Shown piece after piece: positions 47,487-58,773 of a DNA stretch of 64,000 bases (positions within the stretch are counted from its first letter, which is position 1; every line of letters starts with the position of its first letter). This DNA comes from Palsa-504 sp963769715 (GTDB lineage Bacteria > Actinomycetota > Actinomycetes > Streptosporangiales > Streptosporangiaceae). Location of the stretch: positions 1 to 64,000 of the forward strand of contig CAVYNE010000031.1 of assembly GCA_963769715.1 (NCBI GenBank). Reading direction: 5' to 3'. A program made the position numbers and the translations under genes. A model generated the notes under the pieces. That model had not been told where the DNA came from and ran no database searches. It saw only the letters and a program-made list of their open reading frames with translations.

Positions 47487-48254
47487 TTGGCAGATCACGA
47501 GTCGCAATGGCCGGCCCAGTACCCCAGGGACAACTGGCCAGCCGCCGCTGCGGGTCCGACTGCTGCCAGCGACGGCCAGCCGACCGCCGCCCAGGTTCCG
47601 CCCACGGCCCCGTACGCTCCCGCGCCGTATGCTCCCGCGCCCGGGTACCATATCCCGCCCGCCGGCTACCAGGTTCCGCCGGGTGCCTACCAGGTTCCGC
47701 CGGGTGCCTACCAGGTTCCGCCGGCCGGCTATCCGGTCGCCCAGGGCCAGGGCGGCTATCAGGTCCAGATGAATCCCGGCATGCGCGCGGCCTCGGCGGA
47801 CCGGGAACGCGCCGTCGACGTGCTGAAGGCCGGTTTTGCCGAGGGCCGTCTCACCCAGGACGAGTACAACGACCGGATGGGGCGGGCCTACGCCGCCCGG
47901 ACGTACGGCGAACTGATGGCGCTGACCGCCGACCTGCCCGCGGGGGCCATGCCGACCGTCTGGCCGGTGCCCATGTACCAGCCGCCCGCGACCACCAACT
48001 CGCTGGCCAGGGCATCGCTGGTGCTCGGCGTGGCCGAGTTCTTCACCATGGGCCTGACCGCCATCCCGGCGATCATCTGCGGGCACATGGCTAAGCGCGA
48101 GATGCGGCTGACCGGGCAGCGCGGCGACGGGCTGGCGACCAGCGGCCTGGTGCTCGGTTACATGGCGGTTATCTTCTGGGGCATCCTCATCGCCTTGTCC
48201 ATCGTGGGCGCCGTGATCTCGGCGTCGGGCGGTATCAGCCCCGGCGGCGGCTAG
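47487..48254 (+). CDS. DUF1707 / DUF4190 membrane protein with proline-rich repeats
   Basis: A TTG start at 47487 follows CGGGAGGCACCG. The first 90 residues are proline/tyrosine/alanine-rich with a heptad repeat (YQVPPGA three times, encoded by near-identical 21-bp units). A DUF1707 domain follows (ASADRERAVDVLKAGFAEGRLTQDEYNDRMGRAYAARTYGEL). Two transmembrane helices with LARASLVLGVAEFFTMGLTA, IICGHMAKREMRL and LATSGLVLGYMAVIFWG are typical of DUF4190. DUF1707 proteins are actinobacterial envelope proteins without known function. It starts a three-gene, same-strand cluster. Confidence 0.85.
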   Translation: MADHESQWPAQYPRDNWPAAAAGPTAASDGQPTAAQVPPTAPYAPAPYAPAPGYHIPPAGYQVPPGAYQVPPGAYQVPPAGYPVAQGQGGYQVQMNPGMRAASADRERAVDVLKAGFAEGRLTQDEYNDRMGRAYAARTYGELMALTADLPAGAMPTVWPVPMYQPPATTNSLARASLVLGVAEFFTMGLTAIPAIICGHMAKREMRLTGQRGDGLATSGLVLGYMAVIFWGILIALSIVGAVISASGGISPGGG

Positions 48255-48357
48255 GACCCGGCTGAGCTGCGGAAACCTCACTTTACCCCGGACGAAGGCG
48301 ATCCGGCCGATATGATCGGTCGCGCCATCAGCAGGGGGACAGTGAGGAGCAGGGGAC

Positions 48358-48939
48358 ATGTACGCGGATTTCGCCACCGATGGACCGGCGACGGCTACCG
48401 AGCCGGCGGAGCTCACACCGGTACTGGCTGCGTTCGCGGGCCCGGCTCCGAGGTCCCGGCTGACCGTCCTGGTCCGGTACTTCCTGCCGATGAGTTTCCT
48501 GGTACTCGGCGTGCTGTTCTCGGTTGGCTGCGGCGCAACCGCGGGGGCGGCCCACGGCAACGGCGTCAGCGCGGCAAATGCGACGAACCAGGTGCAGGCG
48601 AACACCACCCCCGTGACCAACGCGGTCAACAACTACGCGGCCAACGTGAAGGCATGCAAAGGCCAACTGGTCTGCGTCACCCAGCTGGATCGCCAGGTGG
48701 CGGCCACGTTCAACACGTTCGCCGGGCAGCTTCGGGCCACCAAGATGCCGTCGAAGGCGACCGCGGCAAACGCGGCCCTGGTCGCGTCGGTCTCGCGCGC
48801 CGCGGCGGTCTACGCCCAGCTGGGCAAGGCGACCTCGGCCAACCAGTACATCAGCGAAGCCCGCACGGCCGACCTGGCCTCGGCGCTCAACCAGGTCAAC
48901 CAGGACTACGCGAAGCTCGGAACCGCTCTCGGCTCGTGA
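48358..48939 (+). CDS. Hypothetical membrane-anchored extracytoplasmic protein
   Basis: The ATG at 48358 closely follows GAGGAGCAGGGGAC. The 193-residue product has a 40-residue cytoplasmic tail and one hydrophobic segment (RYFLPMSFLVLGVLFSVGC), whose end resembles a weak lipobox. A helical exported domain follows, with a cysteine pair in VKACKGQLVCVTQLDRQ. No known domain is recognised. It is flanked on both sides by DUF1707 genes on the same strand with short gaps, so it probably shares their envelope context. Function is unknown. Confidence 0.65.
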   Translation: MYADFATDGPATATEPAELTPVLAAFAGPAPRSRLTVLVRYFLPMSFLVLGVLFSVGCGATAGAAHGNGVSAANATNQVQANTTPVTNAVNNYAANVKACKGQLVCVTQLDRQVAATFNTFAGQLRATKMPSKATAANAALVASVSRAAAVYAQLGKATSANQYISEARTADLASALNQVNQDYAKLGTALGS

Positions 48940-49024
48940 CGACACGGGACGCCGAACCTTTCATTGGCACTCCTGGCGACCCTCGCACGTCTACACTCTT
49001 AAGAGGCGTCCGCGGGAGGCTCAC

Positions 49025-49558
49025 GTGGCATTCGGTCCAGGTCAGGCAAATCCGCCATTTCCCGCTGCCCCCGCACTGCCGCCGAGCGCCGGGGTGAACC
49101 CGTCCTGGCTAGCGGGCAGCGCGGATCGCGAGCGCACCGTGGGCGTGCTCCGGGCGGGTTTCACCGAGGGGCGGCTGACCCAGGATGAGCTTGACGACCG
49201 GGTCGCCCGCGCCTACGCGGCCCGCACCTACGCAGACCTGTGGGCGCTGACCGCCGACCTGCCGGTCGGGCCGCTGCCCTACCCGCCGGGCCTGCCTTAC
49301 CCGCAGGGGCCTTACCAGCAGAGTCCCGCCGAGCAGTATCGTGCCGAATCGCCGAGCCACTGGCATTCCGCCGCGGCGCTGATCATCACCGCGCTGGTGA
49401 TATTCACGCTGGCCGCGCTGGTCACCGCCATCGCCACCGCGCACGCCCAGCCGATGCCGTTCCCGCAGTCGCCGTTCCAGCAGGGCTCGTTCCAGCAGGG
49501 CCCGCTGCAGCAGTTCCAGCCCGCGCAACTGGCTCCGTATATCACGAAGGGGACGTAG
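49025..49558 (+). CDS. DUF1707 single-pass membrane protein
   Basis: The GTG at 49025 follows CGGGAGGCTCAC. The DUF1707 domain (GSADRERTVGVLRAGFTEGRLTQDELDDRVARAYAARTYADLWALTADLP) is at residues 30-80. One transmembrane helix follows (AALIITALVIFTLAALVTAIATA), then a proline/glutamine-rich tail with the repeats SPFQQGSFQQGPLQQFQ. Its domain is about 75 percent like that of the protein at 47487, so the two are related copies. It ends just before the convergent lepA stop. Confidence 0.82.
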   Translation: MAFGPGQANPPFPAAPALPPSAGVNPSWLAGSADRERTVGVLRAGFTEGRLTQDELDDRVARAYAARTYADLWALTADLPVGPLPYPPGLPYPQGPYQQSPAEQYRAESPSHWHSAAALIITALVIFTLAALVTAIATAHAQPMPFPQSPFQQGSFQQGPLQQFQPAQLAPYITKGT

Positions 49559-49596
49559 GCACACGCCCCGGCCCGTTCGGCCTCATTAGATCTTTT

Positions 49597-51531
<1,935 letters not shown>

Positions 51532-51700
51532 CCGTTCGGGTTACTCGCCGCTGGCGGCGCTCGCCGCTAGCGGCCTGGGTGTTCCATGATCCCATGTCCG
51601 GCCCAGTGCCCCCGCCAGGTCCTGGTTTGAGTGTGGAGGTATAGCTCGGATAAGCTTCGTCGTCGCGTCACCCACAGACAACCTTGAAGGACTCCCACGC

Positions 51701-51973
51701 GTGGCCAACATAAAGTCTCAGATAAAGCGCAATAAGCAAAACGAAAAGGCACACCAGCGGAACAAGGCGGCGAAGTCGTCGCTGCGTACGTCCGTGCGTA
51801 AGTTCCGGGAAGCCGCGGACGGGGGGAACCTCGACGAGGCCGGGATCGCGCTGCGCGTCGCCTGCCGCCAGCTGGACAAGGCGGCCAGCAAGGGCGTCAT
51901 CCACAAGAACCAGGCCGCGAACCGCAAGTCGGCGATCGCCAAGCGCTACGCCGAACTCCAGGTCGCCAGCTAG
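51701..51973 (+). CDS. rpsT: 30S ribosomal protein S20
   Basis: The 90-residue, very basic protein begins with a GTG as MANIKSQIKRNKQNEKAHQR and has SLRTSVRKFREA and GVIHKNQAANRKSAIAKR, diagnostic of S20. GAAGG lies upstream. Its stop overlaps the stop of the convergent holA within CTAG. It binds the 5' domain of 16S rRNA. Confidence 0.96.
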   Translation: MANIKSQIKRNKQNEKAHQRNKAAKSSLRTSVRKFREAADGGNLDEAGIALRVACRQLDKAASKGVIHKNQAANRKSAIAKRYAELQVAS

Positions 51974-52971
51974 CTAAGGTCTTCGCCAGCCCGGCTGGCG
52001 ACGATTCGGCGCACGGCTCGCTCCAGCGCGTAGGCCGCGCTGGTCGATTCACCCTTGACCTGTGCGTCCGCTTCGGCGACCGCGTGCAGCGCCCGGGCGA
52101 TGCCGTTCGGGTGCCAGCCGCGCAGTTGCTGCCGGACCCGGTCGATCTTCCAGGGCGGGGCGCCGACCTCGGCCGCGAGCGCAGCGCTGCTGGCGCCGCG
52201 GGGCGCGGATCCGACCCGGCCGAGCAGGCGTACCCCCTGGGCGAGCGCGCTGCAGATCAGCACCGGGGACACGCCCGTCTCCAGCGCCCAGCGCAATTGC
52301 TCGAGCGCCTGGGCGAGGTGCCCCTCGACCGCGCGGTCGGCGACGGTGAACCCGGTCGCCTCGGCCCGGCCCCGGTAGTACCTGGCCACGACCGTCTCGT
52401 CGATGCCACCGTCGGTGTCGGCGGCGAGCTGGCTGCAGGCGGCCGCGAGCTCACGCAGATCCGAACCGACCGCGTCCAGCAGCGCACGGGAGGCTCCGTC
52501 GTCGGCCCGGCGGCCCGCCCGGCGGAATTCGGCCCTGATGAAGTCGAGCCGCTCGGCGAACCTGGTGAGCTTCGGGCACTCGATTACCCGTGCTCCCGCG
52601 GCCCTGACCCCGGCCAGCAGCTCCTTGCCCTTGGCCCCGCCCGCGTGCGTCAGCACGAGGACCGCGTCGGGCGCCGGGATCTTTGCATACCTGGTCAGCT
52701 CGGCCGCCACCTCCTTGCTGGCGTTCTGGGCGGCTCGGACGACGAGCACGCAGCCGCCGCCGAACAGCGAGGGCGAGGTGAGCGACGCCAGCTCACCCGG
52801 GCCGAGCTCGGCTCCGTCCAGGTCGTGCAGGTCGCCGCCGAGCCCGGCGTCCCGGGCGGCGGCGATCAGGTCACGGACGCTGCGGTCGACGAGAAACTCC
52901 TCCTCGCCGACGATGAGCACGACGGGGGCGAGGAGGGTCACGGGCGGGTTTACCGCGGTGCGCGCAGCCAT
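51970..52971 (-). CDS. holA: DNA polymerase III delta subunit
   Basis: From the ATG at 52971 (MAARTAVNPPVTLLAPVVLIVGEEEFLVDRSVRDLI) the product is 333 residues. It has an N-terminal clamp-loader fold with G-E-E-E-F-L, VLVLTHAGGAKGKELL and LTRFAERLDFIRAEF, and a C-terminal collar with DLRELAAACSQLAAD and PPWKIDRVRQQLRGW. It opens the beta clamp within the DnaX complex. The usual neighbour comEC is not present; hutI lies upstream instead. Confidence 0.92.
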   Translation of the reverse strand: MAARTAVNPPVTLLAPVVLIVGEEEFLVDRSVRDLIAAARDAGLGGDLHDLDGAELGPGELASLTSPSLFGGGCVLVVRAAQNASKEVAAELTRYAKIPAPDAVLVLTHAGGAKGKELLAGVRAAGARVIECPKLTRFAERLDFIRAEFRRAGRRADDGASRALLDAVGSDLRELAAACSQLAADTDGGIDETVVARYYRGRAEATGFTVADRAVEGHLAQALEQLRWALETGVSPVLICSALAQGVRLLGRVGSAPRGASSAALAAEVGAPPWKIDRVRQQLRGWHPNGIARALHAVAEADAQVKGESTSAAYALERAVRRIVASRAGEDLS

Positions 52972-53006
52972 GACCGCAGCATGCCACGTTGGCGGCGCGC
53001 GTAGGG

Positions 53007-54221
53007 CTAGCTGGCCGCGATCGGTTCGCCGCCGAGCCAGATGCGGCGGGGGAGCAGGCCGTAGGACCAGACGAAGGCACCCTCGTGGTCGGCGTCCCAC
53101 AGGACCATGTCGGCGAGCCTGCCGCGGACCATGGCGCCCCGGTCGGAGGCGCGCAGCGCGTGCGCGCCGCCGATGGTGGCGGCTCGCAGGGCCTCCTCCA
53201 CGCTCATCCCGAGGTACGACACGGCCAGCGAGATGACCAGGGCCATCGAAGTGATGCCGGCGCCGCCGGGATTGTGGTCGGAGCCGAGCGCGACGGCCAC
53301 CCCCTTGTCGAGCATCGCGCGCACCGGCGGCCGGGCGCTGGTCTGCAGGGCCGTGCCGGGACACAGGACCGCGGCCACGCCGGCCTGGGCGAGCACGGCC
53401 ACGTCGTCCTCGGAGGCCTCGTGCAGCATGTCGGCGGACGCGCAGCCGAGCTCGGCGGCCAGCCGGGCCGCGCCGGTGCGCGAGTCACCGCAGGCGTGCA
53501 GCCGCGGCAGCAGGTTCGAGCGGCGGCCGGCGGACAAGATCCAGCGCGCCTCGTCCTTGGAGAACCGGCCTTCCTCGCAGTACACGTCCACGCTGTCCGC
53601 GCCGACCGCGGCGGCGTCCGCGCACCAGGAGCTGACCGCGTCGATGTAGTCGTGGCGGCGGCCGAAGAACTCCGGCGGCACCGCATGGGCGGCCATGAAC
53701 GTGACGTGCACCCGCGGCATGCCCGGCTCGCCCTCGAGCCCGCGCAGCATCCGCACGTCGGCCAGCTCGCCGTCCCTGGTCAGGTGGTACCCGGTCTTGG
53801 CTTCGATGGTCGTGGCCCCGGACCGCAGCCAGCGGCCCAGCCGCTCGCGCACCCCGTTGCACAGCGTCCAGGGGTCGGTGCCCCTGGTCACGGTGACGGT
53901 AGACGAGACGCCGCCGCCCGCGGCGGTGATCTCCGCGGCCGACGAGCCGTTGGACCGCATGGCGAGTTCCGCCCAGCGATTACCCGCGTACACCGGGTGG
54001 GTGTGGGCGTCGATCAGCCCGGGCGTGACCAGGCCGCCGCCCAGGTTCTCCACCTGGTCGACGTCGACGATGTCGTCGACCACCCCGGGGATACGCTGCG
54101 GCAGCTCGGCCGCGGGACCAACCCAGGCGATCCGGTCGTCGCCGGTCACGATGGCGGCGTTGCTCAAGATCTCAGACCCAGTCCACAGCCGACCGATGTT
54201 GGTCAGCAGCCGAACAGTCAC
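53007..54221 (-). CDS. hutI: Imidazolonepropionase
   Basis: It hydrolyses imidazolonepropionate to formiminoglutamate in histidine degradation. The GTG at 54221 (VTVRLLTNIGRLWTG) gives 404 residues, the usual HutI length; a longer reading adds non-conserved residues. Seen are PGLIDAHTHPVYAGNR (metal site and substrate loop), TTIEAKTGYHLTRDGE, LHACGDSRTGA, and VALGSDHNPGGAGITSMALV. No other hut gene is in the window. It sits between holA and hflX on the same strand as both. Confidence 0.92.
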   Translation of the reverse strand: MTVRLLTNIGRLWTGSEILSNAAIVTGDDRIAWVGPAAELPQRIPGVVDDIVDVDQVENLGGGLVTPGLIDAHTHPVYAGNRWAELAMRSNGSSAAEITAAGGGVSSTVTVTRGTDPWTLCNGVRERLGRWLRSGATTIEAKTGYHLTRDGELADVRMLRGLEGEPGMPRVHVTFMAAHAVPPEFFGRRHDYIDAVSSWCADAAAVGADSVDVYCEEGRFSKDEARWILSAGRRSNLLPRLHACGDSRTGAARLAAELGCASADMLHEASEDDVAVLAQAGVAAVLCPGTALQTSARPPVRAMLDKGVAVALGSDHNPGGAGITSMALVISLAVSYLGMSVEEALRAATIGGAHALRASDRGAMVRGRLADMVLWDADHEGAFVWSYGLLPRRIWLGGEPIAAS

Positions 54222-54515
54222 CGGCAGTCCCCCCCGGGACTGGTGATCCCATGCGCCATGAGCATCCACCTGCCATGACATGCACGCGCCGGAAGACCCG
54301 GCGTGCACTGGACGAGCTTGGCTGCCCACCACCCGCTGGCGCCGGTGCCGATCGGTACGGGCCGAGCGGGTACGGCAGCCAACATATCGATCCAGACACG
54401 CTATTGCACCGCTACCACCGCAGACAAGCCTTTCGGCGAAATGCAGAACCTTATCCGCTTACGCGGTTTTGGCGCCCTTAGTCTGTGAGAAAAAACCCGC
54501 CAAACGTGACCACTA
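54222..54515. other. Region between hutI and hflX
   Basis: These 294 bp hold no gene. A GC-rich hairpin at 54281-54307 lies in the middle and AT-richer sequence flanks it. Confidence 0.4.
54281..54307 (-). terminator. Hairpin downstream of hflX
   Basis: TGCACGCGCCGG and CCCGGCGTGCA pair around an AAGA loop with one bulge, about 200 bp after the hflX stop and 60 bp before hutI. It is a plausible terminator for hflX; there is no T-run. Confidence 0.45.
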
Positions 54516-55942
54516 TCACGCTTGGACTTGGACACAATCGTCCAAGGCGGCCGCCTCGAGCGCCGCCGCCTCAAGCTGGGCGGCCAGGCCCGGCATGACC
54601 CGCGCCTCGAGCACGGTGCCGTCCGCGACGTGTTCGGCCGCGAGCACCTCGCCCTCGGCGTGCACCCGCGCCACCAGGTCGCCACGCCGGTACGGCACGA
54701 CGACCTTCACCTGAACGTCGAGCCGGGGCAGCGCGGCCTCGATGGCGTCGCGCAGGGCGGCCAGGCCGGCCCCGTCTTCGCCGAGACGCTGAGGCTGCCC
54801 GGCTCCCGCGCGCGCAGGCCCTGCAGCACGACCGGGTCGGCCGAGTCGATCTTGTTGACCACCACGAGCTCGGGCACGTCCGCCGCACCGATCTCGGCCA
54901 GCACGCCGCGGACCGCGGCGATCTGCGCCCCGGGTTCTGCGTCGGATCCGTCCACCACGTGCAGGATGAGATCCGCCTCGGCGGTCTCCTCCAGCGTGGA
55001 CCGGAACGCCTCGACCAGCTGGTGCGGCAGGTGCCGGACGAACCCGACGGTGTCGGTCAGCGTGTAGCCGCGCCCGGACGGTGTCACGGCCCGCCTGACG
55101 GCCGGGTCGAGGGTGGCGAACAGCGCGTCCTCGACCAGGACTCCGGCGCCGGTGAGCGCGTTGAGCAGGCTTGACTTGCCGGCGTTGGTGTAGCCGGCGA
55201 TGACCACCGACGGCACGTCGCCGCGGCGGCGCTGCCCGCGCTGCACCTTCCGGCCGGTCGACATGCCCGAGATGTCGCGCTTCAGGCGTCCGATGCGCGC
55301 CCGCAGCCGCCGCCGGTCCGTCTCCAGCTTGGTCTCGCCCGGACCGCGGGTGCCGATACCCCCGCCGCCGGCCACCCGGCCGCCCGCCTGCCGGGACAGT
55401 GACTCACCCCAGCCGCGGAGCCTGGGCAGCATGTACTGCAGCTGGGCGAGCTCCACCTGGGCCTTGCCCTCGCGGCTGCGGGCGTGCTGAGCGAAGATGT
55501 CCAGGATCAGCGCGGTCCGGTCGATGACCTTGACCTGCACGATGCCTTCCAGCCGGCGCAGCTGGCTCGGGGTGAGCTCGCCGTCGCAGATTACGGTGTC
55601 GGCGCCGTCCGCCGCGACGATGTCCGCGAGCTCGCGGGCCTTGCCCGAACCCACGTAGGTGGCCGCATCGACCCGGCTGCGCCGCTGGATGAGGCCGTCG
55701 AGCACCTCGGAGCCGGCCGTCTCCGCCAGCAGGCTCAGCTCGCGCAGTGAATTCTCCGCGCTGGCCAGGCTGCCCTCGGCCCACACCCCGATCAGCACGA
55801 CCCGCTCGAGCCGCAGCGCCCGGTACTCGACCTCGCTGATGTCCTGCAGCTCGGTGGAGAGCCCGGCCACCCGCCGTAGCGCGTGCCGGTCATCCAGGTC
55901 CATGTCCCCAAGGTCTGGCTGCTCGTCAAAAATCGTGCTCAT
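54516..55942 (-). CDS. hflX: GTPase HflX, frameshifted near the C-terminus
   Basis: The ATG at 55942, after GGAGGACA, opens MSTIFDEQPDLGDMDLDDRH. The N-terminal domain has SLRELSLLAETAGSEVLD, YVGSGKARELADIV and the glycine-rich GGGGIGTRGPGETKLETDRR. The GTPase domain has IAGYTNAGKSSLLNAL, TLTDTVGFVRHLPHQLVEAF and VVNKIDSA. A base is missing in a G run at 54770-54773, after SVSAKTG; restored it continues AGLAALRDAIEAALPRLDVQ and ends with KVVVPYRRGDLVARVHAEGE. Corrected length is about 475 residues. HflX rescues or splits stalled ribosomes under stress. Confidence 0.9.
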
Positions 55943-56117
55943 TGTCCTCCGACATCGATGCTTACTGGTCCCCTTCGTTCCCCCGATGGTGCCACGTGGC
56001 GCGAGGGATTTCACTTTATTAACAACCCGGCAGGCCCATATGTGCCCCGCCGTAGCCGGTTCGGGCGTTATCTATACCGAACGAGCCGTGGTACCACCGC
56101 CCGGGTCAACCTTTCCG

Positions 56118-58370
56118 TCATGGCCGGGTGGACGGCGCGAGGCGGTGCAGCGAGGCGGGCAGCTCACCGTCGTAGACCACCGTGAGGCGGTGGGTGGCGC
56201 GGGTGATCGCGACGTACAGGTCGTGGCCGCCAGCCGGGGACTGGGCGAGAATACCGGCCGGGTCGACCAGGACCACGCGGTCGAACTCCAGGCCCTTGGA
56301 CTGGCCCACGGTCAGCAGGGCGACTGGCGAGTCGAGCACCTCGGGCCGGTCGCCCGGCACGGCCGCGGGGATGGCCTGACCCAGGTCCGCGATCCGCGTC
56401 CCGGGCGCGATCACGGCCAGCCGGCCGCCGTCGCCCATCCCGGCGAGTTCTTCCGCCACCACTTCGGCGGCCCGGGCGAGGCCGCGGACGGCACGCGGGC
56501 AGGTGCCTTCCTCGCGGACGGACTCGGGCGGCCGCTCGTCGGGGGCGACCGCGGCCAGCACGTCGGCGGCTACCGCCATGATCTCGGCCGGGGTCCGGTA
56601 GTTGACCGTGAGCAGCTCCTCGCGCCAGCGGCCGCGGACGTACTGGTCGAGCATCTGCGCCCAGGAGCGGGCGCCGGCCGCGCTCCCCCGCTGCGCCACG
56701 TCGCCGACCACGGTGAGCGACCGGGCCGGGATCCGGCGCATCACCATCCGCCAGGCCATCGCGGACAGCTCCTGCGCCTCGTCCACGATCACGTGCCCGT
56801 AGGCCCAGTTAGGGTCGGCCCAGGCCCGTTCGGCCGTGGTGAGCTGCTGGCCGGAGTCGCGGTTCCAGTCGGCCAGCGTAGCGGCGTCCACGAAACCCTG
56901 CCCGGCCAGGCCGGTGATCTCGAGCACTTCCCGGGCGTACTTCTCCTCGGCCCGGCGCTCCCGCTCGGCGGCGCGGCGCCGGATCTTCTCCGCCGTGTCA
57001 TCGGCGCCAAGCAGCTGCGCGGCCTCGTCGAGCAGCGGAACGTCCGCCACGGTCCACGCGTCGGGGTGAGCGGGGCGAAGAAGCGCCGCCCGTTCGGCCG
57101 CAGAAAAACCAGGAGCGGCCCGGCGGAGGGCACCTTCGGTGGCCAGCAGCCCGGCGACCAGCCGCTGCGGGGTGAGGAACGGCCACAGCGCGTCCAGCGC
57201 GGCCCGGACCGGCGCCTCGTCCCAGAGCCGGGCCCGGGTGTACGGGACGTCCTCGGGGTCGAGCTGGCGGCCGAGCGCCCTGGCCTCGGCCGCCGCGAGC
57301 GCGTTGAGCATCTCGGTGACGAACAGCTTGCGAGTCACGTTGTGCGGCTTGCGGAGCGCGCGGGCTCGGTCGCGGGCGCGCAGCACGGCCTCGCGCGGCA
57401 CCGTCATCGTCACGCCGTCGGCGGAGACCTCCAGGTCGCCCGGCGGCGCCTGCTGCAGGTTGCGGACCGCACGGCGCAGCACGTTGACCATCTTGTGGTC
57501 GCCCTTGACCATGGCGGCCTCGGGGTTGTTGTCGGGCGCGGCCTTGACCCCCGGGAATAGCTCGGCGATCGAGCTGAGCACCACGTCGGTCTCGCCCAGG
57601 GACGGCAGGACCTGGCTGATGTAGCGGAGGAACGTGGCGTTGGGGCCGATGACCAGCACGCCGCGGCGCTCGAGGGTCCGGCGGTGGGTGTAGAGCAGGT
57701 ACGCCGCGCGGTGCAGGGCCGCGACGGTCTTGCCGGTGCCCGGGCCGCCCTGTACCACCAGGACGCCCTGCAGCCCGGCGCGGATGACCCGGTCCTGTTC
57801 GGCCTGGATGGTGGCCACCACGTCGCCCATCCGGCCGGTGCGGCTGGCGGTGATGCTGGCGATCAGCATGGCCTCGCCGGACAGGCTCCGGCGCTCCGGC
57901 TCGGACAGCCGGTCCAGGTCGAAGACCTCGTCGTCGACGCCGGTGACGGTGCGGTTCCTGGTGTAAATGTGGCGGCGCCGGATCAGGCCGGCCGGGTCCT
58001 TCGGGGTGGCGGCGTAAAAGGGGTGCGCGGCCGGCGCGCGCCAGTCGATGAGCCGCGGCTCGTGCTCGTCGTCCCGCAGGCCGATCCGGCCGATGTACAG
58101 GGTGCCCAGGTCTGCGTCGGTGCGGCCGAAGCACAGGCCGTGTTCCACCGCATTCAATTGGGCCAGCCGCCGCGCCTGCTCGGCCGCCGTGACCTCGCGC
58201 TCGATCCGGGCCTGGAAGGTGCCGCCGGCCCCGCCGACGCCGTGCGTTTGGGCCAGCGCGCGCTCGGTCCGCTCCCGCGCCTCATCGAGCAGCCGGTAAA
58301 GCATATCGAGATACGCCTGCTCTTGGCCCATGGCCGTGGTGCCGGCGGAATTGGTTTGACTAAGCGTCAT
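56118..58370 (-). CDS. helD: HelD-like SF1 ATPase/helicase
   Basis: The 750-residue protein has an N-terminal coiled-coil arm (LYRLLDEARERTERALAQTH), then DLGTLYIGRIGLRDD and LIDWRAPAAHPFYAATP, the conserved N-terminal part of HelD/HelR proteins. Walker A is VVQGGPGTGKTVAALHRAAYLL (208-215) and the DExx motif is HVIVDEAQELSAMAW. Motifs V and VI are TVGQSKGLEFDRVVLV and YVAITRATHRLTVVYDG. Such proteins bind RNA polymerase and recycle or protect it; some confer rifampicin tolerance. The frame is intact. The start region has no clear ribosome binding site. Confidence 0.88.
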   Translation of the reverse strand: MTLSQTNSAGTTAMGQEQAYLDMLYRLLDEARERTERALAQTHGVGGAGGTFQARIEREVTAAEQARRLAQLNAVEHGLCFGRTDADLGTLYIGRIGLRDDEHEPRLIDWRAPAAHPFYAATPKDPAGLIRRRHIYTRNRTVTGVDDEVFDLDRLSEPERRSLSGEAMLIASITASRTGRMGDVVATIQAEQDRVIRAGLQGVLVVQGGPGTGKTVAALHRAAYLLYTHRRTLERRGVLVIGPNATFLRYISQVLPSLGETDVVLSSIAELFPGVKAAPDNNPEAAMVKGDHKMVNVLRRAVRNLQQAPPGDLEVSADGVTMTVPREAVLRARDRARALRKPHNVTRKLFVTEMLNALAAAEARALGRQLDPEDVPYTRARLWDEAPVRAALDALWPFLTPQRLVAGLLATEGALRRAAPGFSAAERAALLRPAHPDAWTVADVPLLDEAAQLLGADDTAEKIRRRAAERERRAEEKYAREVLEITGLAGQGFVDAATLADWNRDSGQQLTTAERAWADPNWAYGHVIVDEAQELSAMAWRMVMRRIPARSLTVVGDVAQRGSAAGARSWAQMLDQYVRGRWREELLTVNYRTPAEIMAVAADVLAAVAPDERPPESVREEGTCPRAVRGLARAAEVVAEELAGMGDGGRLAVIAPGTRIADLGQAIPAAVPGDRPEVLDSPVALLTVGQSKGLEFDRVVLVDPAGILAQSPAGGHDLYVAITRATHRLTVVYDGELPASLHRLAPSTRP

Positions 58371-58773
58371 ATTTCTTGGTACACTTTCGACGGCTATAAT
58401 GGTGGCTGACTGGCATTGGCTAGAGGGTATATTAGCTTATCACTGCCCCCGGGCTCTTGGTAGCATCGGCGTCAGCCAGGCCAGGGAATCAGGGATTACT
58501 CGAAACTACCGTCGGGCCACCCACGGTAGCTCGGCGATGGTCGGCGTGCTCTTCTCTCAGGGTGGTGCCGTGATGCTCATGTGCTGGCTGGAGGCCAGCG
58601 CCTCGCCGATGGCCTAGTGCACGATCGCGGATTGATAAGTCACGGTGACCTGGACCGGCCATCCAGTTAAATTGGCCCAGAGTCCTCTGGTAACAGTCGC
58701 TATCTTGTTTGTGGCGAACATATTAGGCGAAGCACCGTGAGAGAATTGAAAGAAACCGTTGGCCTGCGCGCCT
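58371..58773. other. Intergenic region between helD and the malate synthase repeats
   Basis: This 403-bp stretch is AT-richer than the rest of the window. TATAAT occurs at 58393-58398 on the plus strand, but no properly spaced -35 was found. A 72-codon frame at 58399-58617 lacks a ribosome binding site and domain features and is not called. It probably contains the divergent promoters of helD and aceB. Confidence 0.4.

Noticed and set aside
58399..58617. 72-codon frame between helD and the repeat array
   Set aside because: No ribosome binding site, mixed composition, and it lies in AT-rich promoter-like DNA.
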